Positions 34,161-42,327 of a stretch of DNA of 47,932 bases are shown here, in pieces. The number at the start of each line of letters is the position of its first letter. The first letter of the stretch is position 1. The notes below the pieces were generated by a model. The model saw nothing but the letters and a program-made list of their open reading frames with translations, was not told the DNA's origin and searched no databases. The position numbers and the translations under genes were made by a program. Origin of the DNA: Sphaerochaetaceae bacterium (lineage in GTDB: Bacteria; Spirochaetota; Spirochaetia; Sphaerochaetales; Sphaerochaetaceae); the NCBI GenBank assembly GCA_028700425.1, contig JAQVSP010000004.1:1-47932 (forward strand), given 5' to 3'.

Positions 34161-35541
34161 AGCTCTGGCCATAGGCAGGAGCCACAGCATCCATGCCCAT
34201 GTCACTGGAAAGATGAAGGGCGTAAAGCTCAGCGTTCTCCTTCTCTCCATGGATGACAAACACCTTTCTTGGAAGGGAAGCGAAGGCTCCTATCCACTTG
34301 TCAAGCCCGCTGCGGTCTGCATGGCCGCTAAGGCCTTCCATCTTGTAGATCTGGGCTCTTACCTTGATCTGCTCGCCAAGCACCTTCACCATCTTCTTGC
34401 CATCGACAATGCTTCGACCCAAGGTTCCTTCGGCCTGGTAGCCTGTGAATACTATGGATGATTCCGATTTCCAGAGGTTATGCTTGAGGTGATGCCTTAT
34501 CCGTCCTGCTTCGCACATTCCGCTTGAGCTGATGATTATGCAGGCCTGGTCCAAGGTATTGAGGGTCTTGGACTTCTCCGCATCCTCTATTGGAATAAGC
34601 GTATCGAAGTCCAGAGGGTTGATTCCTTTCTCCACCAGCTCCATGGCCTGCTTGTCGTAATAGCCAGCAATGCAGGTTGCAAACACCTCGGTTGCCTTGA
34701 TCGACAGCGGGGAATCCAGGTAGACAGGAACCTTGAAGCCCAGCGTCGGCAGCACCTTGGCAAGAAGATATAGCACCTCCTGGGTCCGTCCTACTGAGAA
34801 GGTTGGCATTATGATCTTGCCCCCTCGTGCGAAGGTGCTGATGATTATGCCTCTAAGCTCATCCTCGCTCTGTGACTGAGAAAAGACAGCCTGGTGGTTT
34901 CTGTCTGCGTAGGTGGATTCCATTATCACATAGTCCGCATGGCTTATGTAGCTTGGGTCGTTGATGATTGGCTGGTCCAGGTTGCCTATGTCCCCAGAGA
35001 AGACCAGCTTGGATGCTTTCTTGTCCTCGACGACGAAGACCTCGATGAAGGCCGAGCCAAGCAGGTGTCCAGCATCGATGCATCGAAAGTCCAGGCCCGG
35101 GGCGATGTTGACTGTCCTGCCATAGGAGTAGCTTGTAAAGTATTCCAGGATTCCCCTTGCATCATCCTCTGTGTAAAGCGGCTCAACAGGCTTCTTTCCA
35201 AGCCTGAGAGCCTTCTTAGTGAGCCACACAGCATCGCTTTCTTGTATTTTTGCACTGTCGATGAGCATGATCGAGCAAAGCTTATGGGTTGCCGGGGTGC
35301 AGAAAACAGGCCCCCGAAAGCCAAGCTTATAGAGGTAGGGGAGGCGGCCTGAATGATCGATGTGAGCATGGGTGACCAGGACTGCATCTATGCTCTTGGG
35401 ATCGAAATCAAAGCCCTGGCCCCTTTTGGCATCAGAGCCCTGGGATAGTCCGCAATCAATGAGTATGCGCTTGCCGCAGGCTTCGAGAAGCGTCATGCTG
35501 CCGGTCACGCACAAGGCAGCTCCATAGAATGTTATCTTCAT
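34150..35541 (-). CDS. MBL-fold/beta-CASP RNase-like protein
   Basis: 463 aa. The metallo-beta-lactamase motifs THAHIDHSG, DAGHLLGSAF and SGDIG are all present, followed by the beta-CASP motifs MPTFSVGRTQEVL, SSSGMCEAGRIRHHL and EGLSGHAD near the end. These are the zinc ligands of RNases related to CPSF73 and bacterial YSH1-like enzymes, so it probably cuts RNA in the cytoplasm. The ATG at 35541 (MKITFYGA) is the family start and shares one base with the LUD stop (TGATG); a longer frame upstream is ignored. Confidence 0.9.
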   Translation of the reverse strand: MKITFYGAALCVTGSMTLLEACGKRILIDCGLSQGSDAKRGQGFDFDPKSIDAVLVTHAHIDHSGRLPYLYKLGFRGPVFCTPATHKLCSIMLIDSAKIQESDAVWLTKKALRLGKKPVEPLYTEDDARGILEYFTSYSYGRTVNIAPGLDFRCIDAGHLLGSAFIEVFVVEDKKASKLVFSGDIGNLDQPIINDPSYISHADYVIMESTYADRNHQAVFSQSQSEDELRGIIISTFARGGKIIMPTFSVGRTQEVLYLLAKVLPTLGFKVPVYLDSPLSIKATEVFATCIAGYYDKQAMELVEKGINPLDFDTLIPIEDAEKSKTLNTLDQACIIISSSGMCEAGRIRHHLKHNLWKSESSIVFTGYQAEGTLGRSIVDGKKMVKVLGEQIKVRAQIYKMEGLSGHADRSGLDKWIGAFASLPRKVFVIHGEKENAELYALHLSSDMGMDAVAPAYGQSFTI

Positions 35542-36221
35542 CAGTATCCAAGGTCCTCCAGGCAAATCAGAACTGTAATCCTTCCAGCAGCCTTTTGATG
35601 TCCCATTATGACAGCATTGGAGCATATGGTGGATTCGCAGGCTCCAGCAGGAAGGCACATGAGGTTTTCAGGACTGAACGACCTCTTGATGCAGGACCCG
35701 CTGGAAGCGCAGAAGGTTGGGCAGTCAAGCCTGATGGCATTGGCTGGTGCGCAGATTGTCTTTACACGGACGATGGCCTCGGCAAGGTTGGAGACGATCT
35801 TGCTGGCCGAAGCGACAACTATCACCTTCTCAGGTCCAAACAGCATGGCCGCAGTGCGGTTGCTGGTTCCATCCACGTTGTAGAGCTCCCCATTCAGGGT
35901 GATGGCGTTGGTAGAGGTCAGAAATACATCGCTGAGCAGGCCTTCCCTGAGCCTCTGGTGAAGCTGCTCCTTGCTCAGGCCCTTCTCGTATCGGTCTATG
36001 AGCTTGTAGGGCCCTTTTCGAACTGCCTCCAGCACTCCTGACTCAACAAGGCTGACCGATCCGCCCAGGCCTATTGAGGAGCCGTCTGGAATAAGGGATG
36101 TAACTAGCTTGGGCAAGCTTTCTATGCTCGGGACAAGAGCAGCCTCGAATCCGTTCTTCTTGAGAGCCTCAATGGCATGAGCAGCCTTTATGCTCCTTTG
36201 CTTGTAAAGATTTGCGTCCAT
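35541..36221 (-). CDS. LUD-domain protein (DUF162, LutC/YkgG-like)
   Basis: 226 aa. IGLGGSVSLVESGVLEAVRKG and LSDVFLTSTNAITLNGELYNVDGTSNRTAAMLFGPEKVIVVA are diagnostic for the LUD fold seen in lactate-utilisation subunit LutC and stand-alone homologues. The C-terminus has several Cys (CPTFCASSGSC) that could bind a metal. The start at 36221 has AGGAGG 5 nt upstream. It lies 8 bp after the GPH symporter gene and is coupled to the RNase-like gene. The role of this stand-alone form is unknown. Confidence 0.88.
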   Translation of the reverse strand: MDANLYKQRSIKAAHAIEALKKNGFEAALVPSIESLPKLVTSLIPDGSSIGLGGSVSLVESGVLEAVRKGPYKLIDRYEKGLSKEQLHQRLREGLLSDVFLTSTNAITLNGELYNVDGTSNRTAAMLFGPEKVIVVASASKIVSNLAEAIVRVKTICAPANAIRLDCPTFCASSGSCIKRSFSPENLMCLPAGACESTICSNAVIMGHQKAAGRITVLICLEDLGY

Positions 36222-36229
36222 GTTGCCTC

Positions 36230-37585
36230 CTAATGCGCAATAGCGCCTTGATCGTGTTTTCTTTGAAGCTCTGCCTTTGTCCTTGTCCACGCAGGGCCAT
36301 CCAATGTGTAGAAGAGAATTGAGATGGCGGGGATAATGACTGCAAGAGCGCTTGTGCCCATCCAGGCAAAAAGAATGCCTGACTTAGCCTGGACGCTCTG
36401 AAGGCCCTTGCCTAGAGCCTGGTCATAGCCGAAAGCCTGAATGATGAGCAGGAAAGCTGAGTTGGCTAAGCTTACAGCTGGCTTGCTTGTAACATTGTTG
36501 ACGCCAAAGTACATGCCCTCTCTTCTCAGGCCTGTGACGCTCTCATCGTAGTCAATGGCGTCGCCTATGAGAAGGGGCACCATGAGCATTGCTCCAGCAA
36601 AGCCGATTCCCGCCAGCAGAAAGCCGATGGCGCACAAGGCAGGCAGAGCCCCGCCAAGCCATACAGTCAAGGTTCCTGAGAACATGATGGCAAACATGCC
36701 AAGCATCCTGCGCCTTATTCCTAGCGATGCAGCAATTTTGGAAAAGAGAACTATTCCGATGACAATCCCGGCTGCAAGAGAGGCATAGACCAGGATCATA
36801 GGGGTGGAGAACTCATCAAAGTAGTAGAGAACTCCCTGTGTAAGTATGGTCTGGATGAAGACCACGCTTAGGTTGCAGATCATGTATATGTCAAAGCTTA
36901 TGTTCTTGAAGCAAGCAACAAGGCCCTTGAAGAAGCCCATGCCGTCAGCTTTCTTTTCGTATTCCTCTTCCTTGTAGAAATAGGTTGAGAGGTGGATGAC
37001 AGCCAGGGCAAGCAAGCCCAGGGCATCCATGACAATGCGAAAGACAAGGGCGCTCTGGCCAACCTGGGGCTTGATAGTGGGCACCAAGGCCAAAGGGATG
37101 GCCATTGCAAGGGCATTGCTTACTATTCTCAGGGTGAAGATGGAAGCTCTTTCATTGTTGTCCAGTGTCATCTCATAGGGCATTATGTATATGGATGAGC
37201 TTACAGCAACGTGGCATAGGTCAAAAAGGAAAAGACAGCCAAGCATCTGGGCCATCAAGGCACTCTGTCCGCTTCCCAGCCCTAGATCCTGCCAGCTTAG
37301 GCAGAAGAAGCCTGCTGTGAAGAAGCAGCCATAGCGGATGAAAGGCCTTCTTCTTCCCAGCTTGCTTTTCACTCGGTCTGAGATATAGCCAAAGAGAGTA
37401 GGGGTGAAGAAGTTCCAGGCAGCAAAAAAGGCCCAGACAATGCTGGCTCGGCCTTCAGTGAGCCCAAGGTACTTGGTGTAGTAGTAGGTGAGCATGCCTG
37501 AGGTCATCAGGCTGTACAGGCTTAGGGTGAATCCATCAGCTGAACACAGCATCACCTTGCTTAGAGTGGATATCTTCTTCTCCAT
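36230..37585 (-). CDS. GPH-family sugar/glycoside symporter
   Basis: 451 aa with about 12 membrane helices. MLTYYYTKYLGLTEGRASIVW and FGYISDRVKSKLGRRRPFIRYG are classic for the glycoside-pentoside-hexuronide:cation symporters (MelB/GusB type). The imported sugar is unknown; a beta-mannoside is possible given the mannosidase 2 kb away, but that gene is in another transcript. The ATG lacks a Shine-Dalgarno and has a TATCAT box 6 nt upstream with TTGATA 18 bp before it. Confidence 0.88.
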   Translation of the reverse strand: MEKKISTLSKVMLCSADGFTLSLYSLMTSGMLTYYYTKYLGLTEGRASIVWAFFAAWNFFTPTLFGYISDRVKSKLGRRRPFIRYGCFFTAGFFCLSWQDLGLGSGQSALMAQMLGCLFLFDLCHVAVSSSIYIMPYEMTLDNNERASIFTLRIVSNALAMAIPLALVPTIKPQVGQSALVFRIVMDALGLLALAVIHLSTYFYKEEEYEKKADGMGFFKGLVACFKNISFDIYMICNLSVVFIQTILTQGVLYYFDEFSTPMILVYASLAAGIVIGIVLFSKIAASLGIRRRMLGMFAIMFSGTLTVWLGGALPALCAIGFLLAGIGFAGAMLMVPLLIGDAIDYDESVTGLRREGMYFGVNNVTSKPAVSLANSAFLLIIQAFGYDQALGKGLQSVQAKSGILFAWMGTSALAVIIPAISILFYTLDGPAWTRTKAELQRKHDQGAIAH

Positions 37586-37591
37586 GGCTAC

Positions 37592-37621
37592 ATGATAGCC
37601 TTATCCCAAGCTCCTTATCAA
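37592..37621 (-). promoter_or_regulatory. Promoter of the GPH-LUD-RNase operon
   Basis: Minus strand: -35 TTGATA (37621-37616), 18-bp spacer, -10 TATCAT (37597-37592), then 6 nt to the ATG. This predicts a leaderless message. Confidence 0.65.
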
Positions 37622-37655
37622 GCATTAGTTGATTCCATGCCTTCATCGGCATTGG

Positions 37656-37685
37656 TTCTTTACTATTTTCATGCAAAACTATATT
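37656..37685 (+). promoter_or_regulatory. Candidate asnA promoter
   Basis: -10 TATATT (37680-37685) with a weak -35 TTCTTT (37656-37661) at 18 bp. It would give a 5' leader of about 20 nt carrying the AGGAGG, too short for a T-box. Confidence 0.4.
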
Positions 37686-37700
37686 GTTTGCCTAATTTCA

Positions 37701-37706
37701 AGGAGG
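37701..37706 (+). promoter_or_regulatory. Ribosome binding site fixing a GTG start for asnA
   Basis: AGGAGG followed 5 nt later by GTG at 37712. An in-frame ATG lies upstream, but only this start fits AsnA length and has a ribosome site. Confidence 0.85.
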
Positions 37707-37711
37707 ATACA

Positions 37712-38746
37712 GTGTCAAGCATATTCCCAAAGGGCTACAGAAGCCTTATAGATCAGAAGCAGACAGAGAAGGCGATCAAGTTTGTCAAGGATACATTTGA
37801 GAGGGAGCTAAGCGGCGAGCTTTGCCTTTCCCGCTTTACCTCTCCTCTTTTTGTGGCCAAGGGCAGCGGCATCAACGACGATCTCAACGGCGTTGAACGT
37901 CCCGTATCATTCCAGGTTGGCAACATGAACAATACCTCCATGGAGATAGTTCAGTCCCTTGCCAAGTGGAAGCGCATGGCATTGGCGGATCATGGCTTTG
38001 AGCCAGGCCGCGGGCTGTATACGGACATGAACGCCATACGCCCTGACGATGACATAGATGCAATACACTCAATCTATGTCGACCAGTGGGACTGGGAGAA
38101 GGTCATGGCTCCGGATCAGAGGTGCCTCGACTACCTCAAGCAGACTGTCAGCAAGATCTATGAGGCCATGAAGCGCACACAGTTCCTGGTGAGCGAAAGC
38201 TTCTCTCAATGCAAGGCCGACCTGCCTGAGGACATTACCTTCATATCCAGCCAGAAGGCCCTTGAGCTGTACCCAGACCTCGATCCTGTCTCCAGGGAGA
38301 AAAGGCTTGCCCAGGAGCATGGAGCAATATTCATCATGGGCATAGGAGCTGCGCTTTCCGATGGAGTCAGCCATGGAGGACGAAGCCCTGACTACGATGA
38401 CTGGTCAACACCAAACAGCGAAGGCTTTGAGGGGCTAAATGGCGACATCATCGTATGGGACAAGATCCGGGGCGACAGCCTCGAGCTCTCCAGCATGGGC
38501 ATAAGGGTGGACAATGAGGCTCTTCTCAGGCAGCTTGAGATAAGAGGGTGCATGGATAGAAAGAACCTTTACTGGCACAAGAGGCTTCTCAACGGTGATT
38601 TCCCACAGACAATAGGCGGAGGAATCGGCCAGTCAAGGCTTTGCATGTTCCTTCTCAAGAAGGCTCATATCGGAGAGGTCCAGGCCTCAGTCTGGCCTGA
38701 TGAGGTGCATGAGGCAGCCAAGGCTGCAGGAACCTTCATATTCTAA
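37712..38746 (+). CDS. asnA: Aspartate-ammonia ligase (asparagine synthetase A)
   Basis: 344 aa from the GTG at 37712. It makes asparagine from aspartate, ammonia and ATP in the cytoplasm. KQTEKAIKFVKDTFERELSGELCLSRFTSPLFV, SGINDDLNGVERPVSF, LAKWKRMAL, YTDMNAIRPD, SIYVDQWDWEK, RSPDYDDW and IGGGIGQSRLCMFLL cover the class II synthetase-like active site in order. Length and motifs are complete. Upstream frame without ribosome site is ignored. It is divergent from the GPH operon and followed by two hairpins. Confidence 0.97.
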   Translation: MSSIFPKGYRSLIDQKQTEKAIKFVKDTFERELSGELCLSRFTSPLFVAKGSGINDDLNGVERPVSFQVGNMNNTSMEIVQSLAKWKRMALADHGFEPGRGLYTDMNAIRPDDDIDAIHSIYVDQWDWEKVMAPDQRCLDYLKQTVSKIYEAMKRTQFLVSESFSQCKADLPEDITFISSQKALELYPDLDPVSREKRLAQEHGAIFIMGIGAALSDGVSHGGRSPDYDDWSTPNSEGFEGLNGDIIVWDKIRGDSLELSSMGIRVDNEALLRQLEIRGCMDRKNLYWHKRLLNGDFPQTIGGGIGQSRLCMFLLKKAHIGEVQASVWPDEVHEAAKAAGTFIF

Positions 38747-38751
38747 AAAAA

Positions 38752-38775
38752 ACGGCACCCCGCCAAGGGTGCCGT
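38752..38775 (-). terminator. Hairpin after asnA, U-tract on minus strand
   Basis: ACGGCACCC (38752-38760) pairs perfectly with GGGTGCCGT (38767-38775) around a 6-nt loop. The plus strand has eight As before it (38745-38752) but no T run after, so as a rho-independent terminator it points leftward. It would stop antisense transcription into asnA. As plus-strand RNA it is only a protective hairpin. Confidence 0.6.
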
Positions 38776-38888
38776 CCATACTAAGGAGGTATGAAAAACT
38801 GTTGCTCTGCTAATAATGATGCAAAAGCCGTGCCAACCTCTTTTCTGCCCTTTTAGTCTCTGAATTCACAAGTTTTGATGTGAAATAT
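38776..38888 (+). other. Untranslated or small-RNA segment between two hairpins
   Basis: About 110 nt between the asnA hairpin and the next terminator. It holds a perfect AAGGAGGT (38783-38790) and a complementary ACCTCTTT (38836-38843, one G-U), so the ribosome site can be paired shut. It could be the asnA 3' UTR, a small RNA, or a leader. Confidence 0.35.
38791..38856 (+). CDS. Possible 21-residue small ORF
   Basis: ATG at 38791 directly after AAGGAGGT opens a 21-codon frame (begins MKNCCSANND, ends FLPF) closed by TAG. The spacing between ribosome site and ATG is essentially zero, which argues against efficient translation. No family is recognised. It is listed because the ribosome site is the most perfect in the window and nothing else explains it. 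Confidence 0.2.
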   Translation: MKNCCSANNDAKAVPTSFLPF

Positions 38889-38924
38889 AAGCCAAGTGTG
38901 AAAATAATTCCCACTTGGCTTTTT
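38889..38924 (+). terminator. Rho-independent terminator upstream of the nucleotidyltransferase-like gene
   Basis: AAGCCAAGTG (38889-38898) pairs with CACTTGGCTT (38912-38921). One mismatch further in, GAA/TTC pairs as well around an AATAA loop; a T run (38920-38924) follows. It ends the asnA transcript. Its right arm contains the -35 of the next gene. Confidence 0.85.
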
Positions 38925-38944
38925 CATTATATGTCGCCTATCAT
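38915..38944 (+). promoter_or_regulatory. Promoter overlapping the terminator
   Basis: -35-like TTGGCT (38915-38920) within the terminator right arm, 18-bp spacer, -10 TATCAT (38939-38944), 5 nt before the ATG at 38950. Confidence 0.5.
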
Positions 38945-38949
38945 TGGCT

Positions 38950-39765
38950 ATGATCTACCTAGAATTCGCCAAGCTCTTCAGTGAGCTTGATAATGTGCTG
39001 GCCATCACCCTTGCAGGCTCAAGCGTTGCCCCGATAAGCGACAGCTACAGCGATTACGACCTTTATGTCTACACAAGCTCCCCGATCTTGCCCTCGACTA
39101 GAAGCCAGCTTCTGGCCAAGCTAGGAGGAAAAGTCCAGGTGCAGGCCTCTTTCTTCGAGGAGGGCGATGAGGTGAGCTTTGAAGAAGGCCCTTATCTGGA
39201 TATCATGTATCGCGATGCCTCCTGGATAGATTCCCAGGTCAAGGACGTATGGGAGCTGTGCAACGGAAGGCTTGGCTACAGCACCTGCTTCATATTCAGC
39301 ATAGTCAACTCAAGGATCCTCTTTGAGCGAGGAGGCTGGCATTCCAGTCTCCTTGCCCGAGTGAGCACTCCTTACCCAGAGGCCTTGAGACAGAATATCA
39401 TAAGGCGCAACATGATCCAGCTCTGTGGGCCTATCCAGTCGCCCTACATCAAGCAGCTGGAGCTGGCCATCAAGCGGGATGACCTGGTCTCCATGAACCA
39501 TAGGCTCTCTGCCATGATAGCCTCCTATTTCGATGTGCTCTTTGCTTGCTCCTGCAAGCTGCATCCAGGAGAGAAGAAGCTTGAGAGATATGTGAAGGCA
39601 TACCAGCTTGCCACCCCAGAGAACTGGGAGAAGGACCTTCGCCTAGTCTTGCAAGCCTCTGCAGACAAGAAAAGCCTGCTAGGCTATGTGCAGGCTCTTC
39701 TTGATAATCTAAAGGCTATGCTAGCGGCCCAGGCTGTAAAGGTCCCATATCTTCAGGGCCTTTAG
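38950..39765 (+). CDS. Nucleotidyltransferase-like protein (DUF4037 type)
   Basis: 271 aa. AITLAGSSVAPISDSYSDYDLYVY near residue 16 is a nucleotidyltransferase-fold signature: GS followed by a D-x-D pair, as in DNA polymerase-beta-like and aminoglycoside nucleotidyltransferase-type proteins. The rest resembles DUF4037, with a helical C-terminal domain (LELAIKRDDLVSMNHRLSAMIASYFDVLFA). Substrate unknown. The ATG at 38950 has no Shine-Dalgarno but a TATCAT box; a TTG two codons upstream overlaps that box. Its 3' end overlaps the convergent beta-mannosidase gene by 45 bp. Confidence 0.75.
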   Translation: MIYLEFAKLFSELDNVLAITLAGSSVAPISDSYSDYDLYVYTSSPILPSTRSQLLAKLGGKVQVQASFFEEGDEVSFEEGPYLDIMYRDASWIDSQVKDVWELCNGRLGYSTCFIFSIVNSRILFERGGWHSSLLARVSTPYPEALRQNIIRRNMIQLCGPIQSPYIKQLELAIKRDDLVSMNHRLSAMIASYFDVLFACSCKLHPGEKKLERYVKAYQLATPENWEKDLRLVLQASADKKSLLGYVQALLDNLKAMLAAQAVKVPYLQGL

Positions 39766-42135
39766 CTCATCCTTGGTCTCGAAGGCTATTGTGAGGACCT
39801 TGCCAGGACGCAGGGCAAAGTTGTTGTCGCTGAAGCGGCCCCTTGCTGATCCCTCATCTAGAACAACATTGAAGGCGGGTCTTGAGCATTCCAGGTCCAC
39901 CTCATAGCCATTTTCGGTCTTCCTGACAGTGGACTTGATCCTTGGATCCTCAAGAGGGCATCTCTTCTCCTCAAGAGGCAGAAGGGTGGTCTCCAAGGTC
40001 TTGCCGTTGACCTCTATCTTAAGGTTCAGGAAGAAATCCCTTGAGCTTGAGCTTAAGGTCTTGATCTCAGTGCTGGACATTGAGCCTGACTCAAGGCTCT
40101 CCTTTTCGCTGAACACGGTCCTGCCGTCAAAGCCCATGGCCTTAAGCCTCCACTTGACAGCTGCCTTGGATGGGCCATCATTGACGATGAAGCAATGAAT
40201 CACATCCTTATCGTCCTTGTACATGATAGGAGCCACGCTCTCATAAAAGCGTCTTGCGCTGTAGTGCAGGACCTTGTAGCGCCCGCCGTACTCAAGGCTG
40301 GACCATGAGGCAACCGGCCAGCAGTCGTCAAGCTGCCAGTAAAGCGTTCCTAGGCAGTAGGGCATGAGAGTGCGATAGTATTCAATGGCGGTCTGCATTG
40401 CCTTGGCTTGCTGGATCTGGCTGAGGATGACCTGAGCCTCAAAGGAGGAGGGAAAGCGATAATAGCGGGAGAAGTTCTCCAGGATTATGGAGTTGCCCCG
40501 CAAGTTGCGCTGGTGGTCCTCCATGATAGGACTGGTGAGGTTCAGCTGGTCAGCAGGGCAGAATGACTTGATGCTGGTCAGGGAGGGGAAGCTTTGGTAG
40601 CCAAACTCGCTGACAAAGCGCGGCTTGACCGTGCGGTAGTGCTCAAAGCTGCGGCCTTCATGCCAGACTGACCAGAAGTGCATGTCCCCCTTGCTGTCAT
40701 CATGCCAGTTGTCTCCATAATTTCCCTCTCCTGCACAGGGGCTTGAGGGCCAGTATTTCTGGTCTGGGCAGATTGACTTGATCTTTCTGGCAATGACACC
40801 ATGGTTCAGCCTGTCATAATCGGCAAAGTAGCGCTCCTTGTTGGCCCTTGATTCCTCATACCAGCCAATTGAGCCCAGGCACTCGTTGTTGCCGCACCAA
40901 AGAGCTATAGAGGCGTGGTCATGGATTCGCCTGAGCTGGTAGTCCAGCTCAGAGGTTACATTGTCCAGGAATTCGTCCCTTGATGAGTACATGGAGCAGC
41001 TGAACATGCAATCATGCCAGATCAATATGCCTAGCTCATCACATAGCTCATAGAAGCTTTCTCTTTCATATTGCCCGCCGCCCCAGAGCCTGACAGCGTT
41101 CATGTTGGCATCTTTTGCTGCCTCTAGAAGGCCCCTGTAGTGGGCCTCCTGGTGGCTTATGATGGCATCAGGTGGAATCCAGTTGGCTCCCTTTGCAAAG
41201 ATCGGCCTGCCATTGACGATGAAGCCAAAGTCCTCGTCATGAACCTCAATGGTCCTGAAGCCTATTTTCTTGGCTTGCTTGCACTCGCCAGCTTGCAGGA
41301 CAAGGCTGTAGAGAGCCTGCTCGCCCCAGCCATTAGGCCACCAGAGCCGGGGGCTCTTGACAGTGGCATTGATGACTATCTCGGATATGCCTAAGCCTAC
41401 ATTGGCCTCTGTGGTCCAGCTGCCAAGAGTTTCTATTGACATGGAAAAAGGAAGAGTGCACTGTTCGAAGGCCTCTATCCTGATTCTCTCCTCGAGAACC
41501 CAGGTATCAAGATCAGAAGTCTTCATGAAAAGCCTAGAGTCGAGAATGCGTGCCTTTTCATAGCATCTTATTGCTATGTCGCCATATATTCCAGAGGAGT
41601 TTATGCATGGGCCCCAGTCCCATCCGCTTTGGCACTGGCACTTGCGAAGCATGTTGCGATAAGGAGAGCTTACAGGATAGACAGAGTAGGGTATGAAGTA
41701 TCTTTCCTTGGCAGCCTCTGCAATGGCGCTTTTCAAGGGTGAATCGAAGGTTATCGAGATTGTGTTCAAGCCGCTCTTGAGAAAAGGCTTGACATCAAGG
41801 CTCCAGAAGCGGAACTGGCTGCAGGTGCGTCCAACAAAGGATCCATTGACCAGAACTGATGCCATGGTGTCCACCATGGTCATCTCCAGAAGGACGGCGG
41901 AAAGCTCCAGGTCCTCTTGTGCAGCTTCAAAGGTCCTTGTTATGGTCCAGTCAGTCTTCTCCACCCATTGGATGCCAAGCTCATTGTCAGCCCAATAAGG
42001 ATCGGCAATGATTCTCTTCTCCAAAAGCGCAGTGTGCACATCCCCTGGAATCCTCATGCAAATTCCAGCTAGGTCTTTGCGGTTGGCATCCAAGGCATTA
42101 AGAACCCAGTTCCCCTTCAAGTCAATTGTTCTCAT
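39721..42135 (-). CDS. Beta-mannosidase (glycoside hydrolase family 2)
   Basis: 804 aa, no signal peptide, so a cytoplasmic enzyme cleaving terminal beta-mannose from imported oligosaccharides. Domain order fits GH2 mannosidases: N-terminal sugar-binding domain (IPGDVHTALLEKRIIADPYWADNE), immunoglobulin-like domain, then the TIM barrel with FIVNGRPIFAKGANWIPPD, RLWGGGQYE, the acid/base Glu in WCGNNECLG and the nucleophile Glu in FVSEFGYQSFPS. LYWQLDDCWPVASW closes the barrel. The ATG at 42135 has AGGAG 6 nt upstream and a promoter just before it. It is transcribed alone. Confidence 0.93.
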   Translation of the reverse strand: MRTIDLKGNWVLNALDANRKDLAGICMRIPGDVHTALLEKRIIADPYWADNELGIQWVEKTDWTITRTFEAAQEDLELSAVLLEMTMVDTMASVLVNGSFVGRTCSQFRFWSLDVKPFLKSGLNTISITFDSPLKSAIAEAAKERYFIPYSVYPVSSPYRNMLRKCQCQSGWDWGPCINSSGIYGDIAIRCYEKARILDSRLFMKTSDLDTWVLEERIRIEAFEQCTLPFSMSIETLGSWTTEANVGLGISEIVINATVKSPRLWWPNGWGEQALYSLVLQAGECKQAKKIGFRTIEVHDEDFGFIVNGRPIFAKGANWIPPDAIISHQEAHYRGLLEAAKDANMNAVRLWGGGQYERESFYELCDELGILIWHDCMFSCSMYSSRDEFLDNVTSELDYQLRRIHDHASIALWCGNNECLGSIGWYEESRANKERYFADYDRLNHGVIARKIKSICPDQKYWPSSPCAGEGNYGDNWHDDSKGDMHFWSVWHEGRSFEHYRTVKPRFVSEFGYQSFPSLTSIKSFCPADQLNLTSPIMEDHQRNLRGNSIILENFSRYYRFPSSFEAQVILSQIQQAKAMQTAIEYYRTLMPYCLGTLYWQLDDCWPVASWSSLEYGGRYKVLHYSARRFYESVAPIMYKDDKDVIHCFIVNDGPSKAAVKWRLKAMGFDGRTVFSEKESLESGSMSSTEIKTLSSSSRDFFLNLKIEVNGKTLETTLLPLEEKRCPLEDPRIKSTVRKTENGYEVDLECSRPAFNVVLDEGSARGRFSDNNFALRPGKVLTIAFETKDELKALKIWDLYSLGR

Positions 42136-42151
42136 GATTGCTCCTGGATCT

Positions 42152-42180
42152 AGGATAAACCAGAAACATCCTTTGAGCAA
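42152..42180 (-). promoter_or_regulatory. Promoter of the beta-mannosidase gene
   Basis: Minus strand: TTGCTC (42180-42175), 17-bp spacer, TATCCT (42157-42152). The leader would be only about 10 nt and still carries the Shine-Dalgarno. Confidence 0.5.
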
Positions 42181-42280
42181 TCATGGCCGGACAAGATGGG
42201 CATTGACAGCTGATTATTCTCGCCTAGGCTTTGATTGGCTGAATGGGAATAATGCAGCAAAGACAAATCAGGCAGCGGTC

Positions 42281-42306
42281 AAAAAAAGGAGCCCGACGGG
42301 CTCCTT
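42281..42306 (-). terminator. Terminator of the PPi-phosphofructokinase gene
   Basis: On the minus strand AAGGAGCCC pairs with GGGCTCCTT around a 3-nt loop, followed by a run of seven Ts (42287-42281). It starts 22 bp after the pfp stop. Confidence 0.9.
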
Positions 42307-42327
42307 GCTGTTAAAGATCAGGTATGA

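Noticed and set aside
37592-37711. Upstream start for asnA
   Set aside because: Those 40 codons cover the divergent promoters and match nothing in AsnA; the GTG at 37712 has AGGAGG.
37686-37711. T-box leader for asnA
   Set aside because: Leader of about 20 nt, no T-box sequence or terminator upstream of the gene.
42197-42280. Possible small gene in the beta-mannosidase/pfp gap
   Set aside because: Open frames here have no ribosome site and the stretch is accounted for by promoter and terminator elements at its ends.
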